Below, one piece after another: positions 28,119-34,056 of a stretch of DNA of 34,056 bases. This DNA comes from Fragilaria crotonensis (lineage: Eukaryota > Bacillariophyta > Fragilariophyceae > Fragilariales > Fragilariaceae): the NCBI GenBank assembly GCA_022925895.1, contig JAKSYS010000667.1, positions 1 to 34,056 of the forward strand, in the 5' to 3' direction. The position numbers and the translations under genes are program-made. The notes beneath the pieces are model-generated. The model was not told where the DNA came from. It saw only the letters and a list, made by a program, of their open reading frames with translations, and did no database searches. Every line of letters begins with the position of its first letter. Position 1 is the stretch's first letter.

Positions 28119-29582
28119 ATGGACATACCTGACGACGTGGTCAATGCACCACCGATGATGGACACCGCCCTCCTCTGGATCGGGTTCGACCAAGAAGCGA
28201 CGCGTGAGCGTCTACGTGCCGAGGGATTCGATACTTTCGACGACCTTAACGGTATGAAAGAGAAAGATATTCGCGATCTTGCGGATTCATACGTCCGTCG
28301 CACGGTAGCTGACGGGAGGACCATATTTGGACTGAAGAGGACTCGGTACCTAATCGGCCTCATCCATTGGGTTCAGGATTTTGCCAGAGTTGGTGAGACT
28401 CCAAGTTTAGATGGCATCGAAGATGCTGTGCAATTCAAGGCTGTGTTGGACATCGCATCTTATCGTGCAGATGTCAGGAAGGTTGAAAAGGAGCAATCCG
28501 ACACGGTCAGTAAGGCTGCCGACCCCGGCAAGTTCAAAAACGAGCGCAAATGGCCCGAGTGGGAACCTGCATTTGTGAACTACCTGTCTACTCTTCCGGG
28601 GGTTAATGGGGTGCCTTTGTCCTATGTTGTCCGCGAGAAAGAGGCGCCTGAACCAGGGACGGAGTATGGCAGTTTTAACGAACAGGCTGTTGCATGTGCA
28701 CCACTCACTGGACCCACATTTCAAGCTGACTCGCGCAAGGTTCATCAGTTGCTCAAGAGCTTCCTACAGACCGAGACTGCGGAACAGTGGATCCAACCAC
28801 TTGCTCGACGCCAATCCGGTCGTGAAGATATGAAGGCCCTGCGAAGCCATTATAGTGGCGAGGGGAATACGACCCGTCGCATCGCTGATGCCGAACGTGC
28901 ACGCGATTCGCTGCACTACAAGAATGAAAAGTCCATGCCGTTTTCGACATTTTTGGATAATCTTCAGCGCATGTTTAACACTTTCAAGACAGAAGGCGAG
29001 GAAATTACGGAGCCCGCAAAGGTCAGGATCCTCCTCAAGAAGGTTGAGCACCCTCAGCTGCAGAATGCAGTAAGCGCCTTGCGCATCAGGGCACAAATGG
29101 ACGATCTTTCTTTCACCGACTGTGCCAATCATTTGTCATCGGTTGTATCAGAACTACCGGATTACCAATCGAACCGGAAGATTTCTGGTACTGACAGTAA
29201 CAAAAGGACGAAAGTCAAACACATTCGCGGAGGCGGTGGAGGAGGAAAAGGCGGGGAGAGCTCTGCTTCCAAACGCAAGGGCATCTACATGCCAGACGGC
29301 AGTGTCTGGACCGGGTACTACTCGGACTGGGATACAATGCCTGAAAAGGAGAAGAATACGGTCATGGAGACGCGTAAGAAAAACAAAGAGAAAGGTGGCA
29401 CCCCTCATAAGAAGAAGGCGCCAAACCTGAAATCCCAGATTGCTGACCTCAAAAGGTCGATTGCAGCTTTGAAGAAAACGTCCGACGACGAAACTGAGGA
29501 CAGTTCGGATGCCCCGGATGCTCCAAATAACGCTGGCGATGCCTTTGGCGGCCGCAACAAAAAGAAACAGAAGAAGGAATGA
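28119..29582 (+). CDS. gag: EL8 gag (487 aa, intact)
   Basis: Complete frame from ATG to UGA. Residues 17-65 look like a SAM-type fold (LLWIGFDQEATRERLRAEGF, DLADSYVRR). Residues 130-355 are the capsid-like region (WPEWEPAFVNYLSTLPGV, ALRSHYSGEGNTTRRIADAE, LLKKVEHPQLQNAV), co-linear with EL3/EL5 gag though more distant. A Gly run (near 375-382) precedes a basic region and YMPDGSVWTGYYSDWDTMPEKEK, standing where a zinc knuckle would be; there is no CCHC. A coiled-coil-like stretch (LKSQIADLKRSIAALKK), an acidic run and the basic tail NKKKQKK follow. It assembles the particle and binds RNA (family role). Confidence 0.9.
   Translation: MDIPDDVVNAPPMMDTALLWIGFDQEATRERLRAEGFDTFDDLNGMKEKDIRDLADSYVRRTVADGRTIFGLKRTRYLIGLIHWVQDFARVGETPSLDGIEDAVQFKAVLDIASYRADVRKVEKEQSDTVSKAADPGKFKNERKWPEWEPAFVNYLSTLPGVNGVPLSYVVREKEAPEPGTEYGSFNEQAVACAPLTGPTFQADSRKVHQLLKSFLQTETAEQWIQPLARRQSGREDMKALRSHYSGEGNTTRRIADAERARDSLHYKNEKSMPFSTFLDNLQRMFNTFKTEGEEITEPAKVRILLKKVEHPQLQNAVSALRIRAQMDDLSFTDCANHLSSVVSELPDYQSNRKISGTDSNKRTKVKHIRGGGGGGKGGESSASKRKGIYMPDGSVWTGYYSDWDTMPEKEKNTVMETRKKNKEKGGTPHKKKAPNLKSQIADLKRSIAALKKTSDDETEDSSDAPDAPNNAGDAFGGRNKKKQKKE
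29580..29582 (+). promoter_or_regulatory. EL8 gag UGA-CGG stop, possible readthrough site
   Basis: GAA TGA CGG, with the same frame open for more than 600 codons afterwards. Same leaky context as EL4. Confidence 0.62.
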
Positions 29583-31360
29583 CGGTCTGTGGCCGCCTCC
29601 TCAGTTAAATGGTTAGGAACAAACGTTACGAGTGTTACAAAACAATCGTTTTCGTGCTCATCTTGCATTTGTCCAAATCAAAACACTGTGGTGGCAGCCA
29701 ACGTCACATCTAACCGCCGCATGTCGTCGACACACAGATACATCCGTGGTCTTAAACGCGACATTGATGTCGTTCATGGTCGTAACGAAATCGACTCACA
29801 TGCCGACACCATCGTTCTCGGGCGAAACTCGGTCATTCTCCAATTCACTGGTCGCGAATGCGATGTGGCTCCGTATTCGGACTCGTATGAGCCGATGCGC
29901 AATGTCCCCATCGTGACTGGCGCGACGGCGATTACTAACACCGAAACTGGTGAAACAACCATTCTGGTTTTCCATGAAGCCATATGGATGGGCGACCAAT
30001 TGAACCACTCCCTCTTGAACCCCAATCAACTTCGCCATCATGGTGTCGTCGTACAATACAACCCATATGACGCCAAATCATTACATCTACTTTCCCATGA
30101 TGACGAGATTACAATTCCGATGCATACTGATGGCACGATCATCTACTTTGCCTCTCGGACACCGACTGACTTCGAGTTGTCACACTGTCGTCATGTCAAT
30201 ATGTCATCCAGTGCTCCCTGGAATCCACGTGACGTCCAGTTCCCAATCACAGCTCATCACGCGGAGGAGGCAATATATCATACAATTGGAAACGTTTGTC
30301 GGTTCGACCTCTCCACGCAAGGCGACGATGAACACATCACTAAGTTAATTGCCAATCGCCTCGTTTCCGTTTCACAAGTCCAAATCGTTGACGATGTCCC
30401 AATACCGCGAACGTTTGCTTCCGGGAAAAGGCACAGCGACGTATCCGCCCAAGAGTTAAGTGAACGTTGGTTTATCGGAATAACTCAGGCACACGAAACG
30501 ATCAAGGTGACAACACAAAATTACACCAGATCGGCGATACTTCCGCTCAGTCGACGTTACCGAGCGGATAGGGTATTCGAAAAGCCCCTTTTAAGGGGTG
30601 ACTTCTACACCGACACCATGGATGGGAGGTGCAAGTCCATGAATGGCAACAGGTATGCACAGATCATGGCGAATAAAGACTTCTTTGCGGTCGCGTATCC
30701 CATGGCTAGCAAGTCAGCAGCCGGGGACTCGCTTCGTCAGTTTATCAATGAGTACGGACGACCGGAGAAGCTGACATTCGACGGTTCACAGGAGCAATGT
30801 GGGAAGAAGACCGAGTTCATGCAAAATGTCAGGAAGTATTCCATTAACTATCATGTGACAGAACCCTACCGTCCGAATCATAACTTCGCGGAGGGTGTCA
30901 TACGAGAGATAAGGAAGAAATGGTACCGCATCATGGTACGGAAATCAGTGCCGCAGCGTCTATGGGACTACGGGTTGCAGTGGACGTGTGACATACAGAA
31001 TCGCACGTCCAATAGCGCACGCGGATTGGATGGAAGGTGCCCGCTGGAACGCGTATCTGGTGAATCTGTCGACATCTCGGAGTACTTAGACTTCGGATTT
31101 TATGACTGGGTATGGTATCGAGATAACGCGGGCCTGGGTGTCACCAAACTTGGAAGGTGGCTCGGAGTGTCGCACCGAATTGGTACAATTATGTCCTTCT
31201 GGGTGTTAACCTCAAGCGGAAAGGTCTTATCGCGTACAACGGTTCAAAGAGTCTCAAATCTGGAACTCCAAGTGGACGAAAACAAGACAAAGTGCACCAC
31301 ATTCACGACGGCAATTGACCAGCTAGTCGGAGGTAACGACCTCGCGCTCACGATGAGATT
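29583..31360 (+). CDS. pol: EL8 protease-integrase
   Basis: Open in the gag frame directly after UGA, up to 31439; the family-like sequence leaves this frame near 31350. Counting from 29589: protease EIDSHADTIVLG with Asp 69, IWMGDQLNHSLLNPNQLR at 132-149, a helix-turn-helix-like block at 288-311 (SERWFIGITQAHETIKVTTQ), catalytic D342 (FYTDTM), D398 (LTFDGSQEQ) and E435 (NFAEGVIRE), spaced x55 and x36, and a C-terminal region (VDISEYLDFGFYDWVWY, GLGVTKLGRWLGVSHR). No HHCC zinc domain is visible. All integrase catalytic residues are present in one frame. Confidence 0.92.
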
Positions 31361-31990
31361 GGTCAGTTGGCCTATAACGATGATTGGGAAGATCCCGAAT
31401 TCGACCCTGTTTTTATGGAAGAGTTTGGGACAACTATAAATGATCCAAAGCTCAACGAAGCCGACAAGGATTTTACTCCAGACTTGTACGATGATACGTA
31501 CTTGAACATGGAGTTGGCCCTCCGAGAAGGTGCCGAAGTCCAGTTTGGACGTGTCGTGAAACGACTGCGTGATAAGGATGGCCTCCCGATAGGGACGGCG
31601 AATGACAACCCAATCCTCGACACACGCATGTACAAGGTCGAGTTTCAGGATGGACATAAAGCCTCCATGGCAGCGAATGCAATCGCAGAAAACCTGTTCT
31701 CCCAAATCGATGACGAAGGGAATCGACACGTCCTTTTGATGAGATTGCAGACCACCGCACTAATGGCAAGTAACGCAACAAGACGCGTTCGTGGTTACCC
31801 GAACGGGGACTCGGAGGCGTAGAGAGACGACAATCGGATGGGATCTATTGGTCAGGTGGAAGGACGGATCGACTACATGGGTTGCTTTAAAAGACATGAA
31901 GGAGGGTACCCTGTACAAACAGCGGAATATGCCGTCCAAGCGAGGTTGGCAGAGGAGCCAGCATTCGCCTGGTGGGTCCCCCATACTATT
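31350..31990 (+). pseudogene. pol: EL8 pol linker with chromodomain-like segment (frameshifted)
   Basis: From about 31350 frame 2 encodes AYNDDWEDPEFDPVFMEEFG, then DKDGLPIGTANDNPILDTR and VEFQDGHKASMAANAIAENL, matching the EL3 linker. Near 31765-31830 it shifts; the chromodomain-like core GWDLLVRWKDGSTTWVALKD (about 31830-31900) is in another frame and the next segment returns to the first frame (YPVQTAEYAVQARLAEEPAF). It connects integrase to RT. Confidence 0.82.
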
Positions 31991-32967
31991 AAAAAGAGGA
32001 ATAGGATAATTGCCAAAGTCAAGTCGAAATACTGGGTTCGCACTCATAAATTTGGCATCAAGATTCCCAAAACGGTGGAAGAAGCTAAGCGGTTTGATGC
32101 AGAAAATGGCAACACATTATGGTGGGATGCCATAGTGAAAGAAATGAAAAATGTGAGGCCGGCGTTCGAAGTGTGGGAAAAGTCGGCAGATGACATTCCA
32201 CCCGGCTATCAGCAAATAAAGTGCCACCTCATCTTTGATGTCAAAATGGGGGAAAACTTCAGGCGTAAAGCTCGTTTTGTGGCAGGGGGCCACACGACTG
32301 AGGTGCCTGATACTTTGGTTACTTACTCGTCCGTCGTGTCGAGGGATTCAGTCCGCATCGCACTCACTATTGCTGCACTCAACGGGTTGCAAGTCATGGC
32401 ATGTGACATTCAGAACGCGTACCTAACCGCGGATTGCAGGGAAAAGATATGGACCGTGGCAGGGCCTGAGTTTGGTTCAGAAGCGGGAACTATATTTTTA
32501 GTAAAGAAAGCCTATACGGCTTGAAGTCAGCTGGCGCGGCCTTTCGATCGTTGCTGGCGGACAATCTAATGGATATGGGCTACCGTCCGACAAAGGCGGA
32601 CCCGGACGTCTGGCTAAGGCCTGCGACGAAACCCGATGGGTTTGAATATTACGAGATGGCACTCTGCTACGTCGATGACATCTTATCGATGTCGCACGAT
32701 CCTCATGCGACGTTGATTGCTCTTACCTCTACCTTCAAATTGAAGGACGACAAAATTGAGGAACCCGACATGTACCTCGGCGCCAGACTCGGTAAGATAG
32801 ATGTCGACGGTACCTCGTGTTGGACCATGTCAGCGGAGCAGTATGTGATGGCGTCAGTGAACAATGTTCAGGAAAGTCTCGCAAAGAGGGGCTGCGTCTC
32901 CCGACTAAATGTTATACGCCATTGGCAACCGACTATCATCCGGAGTTGGAAACGACGCCAGAATTAA
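31990..32967 (+). pseudogene. pol: EL8 reverse transcriptase (two frames)
   Basis: Frame one to 32524: WWDAIVKEMKNVRPAFEVW, HLIFDVKMG, RKARFVAGGH, catalytic Asp in ACDIQNAYL. A single missing base in the run of C at about 32511-32513 turns ALYGLKSAG into AYTA-stop; frame two (from about 32515) continues LKSAGAAFR, TKADPDVWLRP, the active site CYVDDILSM and YLGARLGK. A further shift near 32895 leads into the RNase H frame. All catalytic residues are present. Confidence 0.9.
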
Positions 32968-33743
32968 AGAGCGATGGTATCCAGACGTATCAAGAATATG
33001 TTGGGATGCTCCGATGGGCTGTTGAACTTGGACGCGTTGACATCTTACTTGAAACGTCGTTGATGTCGACGTACCTGGCAATGCCCAGAGAAGGACACCT
33101 TCAACAGATCTATAGGATCTTCGGATATCTCAAGATGCATCCGAAGAGGAAGCTCGCATTTGATCCCCAACATCCCAAGATTAGTGAGAAGATGTTCAAA
33201 CGACATGATTGGCACGATTTCTATCGTGACGTTAAAGAGGCAATTCCCGGGGACATGCCTGTTCCACGGGGAAATCCGATGTCAACACACTGTTTTGTCG
33301 ATGCTAGTCATGGCAGCGACAAGTCCACAAGGCGGTCACAGACTGGGATTCTGATATTTTGTAACAGGGCCCCTATCATTTGGTTCAGCAAGAGACAGAA
33401 CACTGTGGAAACGAGTACCTTCGGCAGCGAGTTCCAGGCCATGAAGAATGCTGTGGAACTTGTCGAGGCACTGCGCTACAAACTGCGGATGTTTGGTGTG
33501 CCAATTGATGGTGCGACAAATCTCTTCTGCGACAATGAAGCAGTGTATAAGAATACTTCACTTCCGGAATCGACATTAAAGAAAAAGCATCACGCCATTG
33601 CATACCATAGATGCCGTGAGGCGGTGGCGGCTGAGACTGTGAGGGTTGCCAAGGAAGGGACTATGACCAACCTAAGTGACTTGTTCACCAAGTTACTCCC
33701 ACAACCTCGTCGAGAAGAACTTCTGGATAAGTTTACATATTAA
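32895..33743 (+). pseudogene. pol: EL8 RT connection and RNase H
   Basis: Open to the TAA at 33741-33743. The connection reads CYTPLATDYHPELE, YVGMLRWAVELGRVDILLE. RNase H motifs are CFVDASHGSDKSTRRSQTG, STFGSEFQAM, FCDNEAV, SLPESTLKKKHHAIAYHR and NLSDLFTKLL. Complete and undamaged within itself; 39 bases separate the stop from the LTR. Confidence 0.92.
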
Positions 33744-33773
33744 CTGTCGGCGCGTCGCATTCTATGTGTCGTG

Positions 33774-33782
33774 CCGGGGGAC
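33774..33782 (+). promoter_or_regulatory. EL8 polypurine tract
   Basis: CCGGGGGAC directly before the LTR start CGAACGAATAC. Confidence 0.75.
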
Positions 33783-34056
33783 CGAACGAATACTACTGTG
33801 ACAAGTACTGTATGGTATGGCACATATGTACCGGCGAGTGTCGTTGCATATGGCGTATGGGTTTATAACATCCAAATATGCATACGATGCATGTGTGTGA
33901 ATCGGTACTCAACTACATACACAAATAACATCATATAATAGGTAACGGTGCTTGATCCGATCGGATGATCGGATCTCACTCTTTATCTCAACTTGTACTC
34001 TATTACCATGTAAGTTAGGCCGCAGTCCCATGAGACTTGATGGCGAACTTTGTACG
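33783..34056 (+). repeat. EL8 3' LTR (274 bp)
   Basis: Copy of 27615-27891, three bases shorter through two small gaps. It reaches the last base of the window, which aligns with the last base of the 5' LTR. The GATCCGATC hairpin is conserved. Confidence 0.93.

Larger units (their letters stand above)
27615..34056 (+). mobile_element. EL8: full-length family A copia element (6.44 kb)
   Basis: It contains 5' LTR, primer site, leader, intact gag, in-frame UGA, protease-integrase, chromodomain-like segment, RT, RNase H, polypurine tract and 3' LTR, all on the plus strand. The left flank is AAAAT (27610-27614); the right flank is outside the window. LTR copies differ by three substitutions and two gaps by eye. 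Pol is broken by about six frameshifts. Confidence 0.94.

Noticed and set aside
1-34056. Host genes, defence systems, CRISPR arrays or bacterial operons
   Set aside because: Every substantial coding signal belongs to LTR retrotransposon gag or pol, and no regularly spaced short repeats were seen.

Overview
The window is a solid block of nested Ty1/copia-type LTR retrotransposons. I found no host gene, tRNA gene, rRNA or CRISPR array. Eukaryotic origin is certain from the LTR, gag and pol architecture. A diatom or another stramenopile is my best guess, because the gag type (C-x7-C-x5-H-x4-C finger), the DSHADT proteases, the integrases without an HHCC finger and the PDZ-like insert resemble diatom copia ('CoDi'-like) elements as I remember them. 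No search was run. || Layout (EL1-EL8 are my names). EL1 (1-3098, +) is the 3' end of a decayed element: integrase tail, RT, RNase H and a 3' LTR. EL2 (3099-18749, -) carries gag and protease and its 5' LTR; it is split by EL3. EL3 (4464-17130, -) is a complete element split by EL4. EL4 (7527-13718, -) is complete. EL5 (18750-27376, -) is seen only as a gag gene; EL2 is inserted in it, and EL6 (19484-26794, -, complete, 7.3 kb) splits it. EL7 (27377-27614, -) is a 3' LTR plus polypurine tract, cut by EL8 (27615-34056, +, complete to its last LTR base). Nesting is four deep: EL5 > EL2 > EL3 > EL4. For EL3, EL4 and EL6 the junctions are proven by paired LTRs, by target duplications of 4, 6 and 5 bp, and by the interrupted gene resuming in frame once element plus one target copy are removed. 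|| Three families are present. Family A (EL1, EL3, EL5, EL7, EL8) has a gag without a zinc knuckle, a DSHADT protease, an integrase with a helix-turn-helix-like N-terminus, a chromodomain-like segment between integrase and RT, a primer site GTTTATCAGACCCAA and a polypurine tract of the form CGGGGAC. Family B (EL2, EL6) has one long gag-protease-integrase frame with a CCHC knuckle, a DNGS protease, an HHCC/DDE integrase, a PDZ-like domain before the RT, and a primer site matching the anticodon arm of initiator tRNA-Met. Family C (EL4) has a separate gag and a YTDD reverse transcriptase. In EL3, EL4 and EL8 gag and pol lie in the same frame with one UGA between them; in EL4 and EL8 it reads UGA-CGG, a known leaky context. 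|| Each intact element would make a gag particle in which its RNA is copied by RT/RNase H from a tRNA-derived primer at the PBS, and the integrase would insert the copy. Paired LTRs are about 98-99% identical by eye, so the burst looks recent, yet nearly every pol is broken by one-base frameshifts, many in homopolymers. These may be real decay or assembly error.
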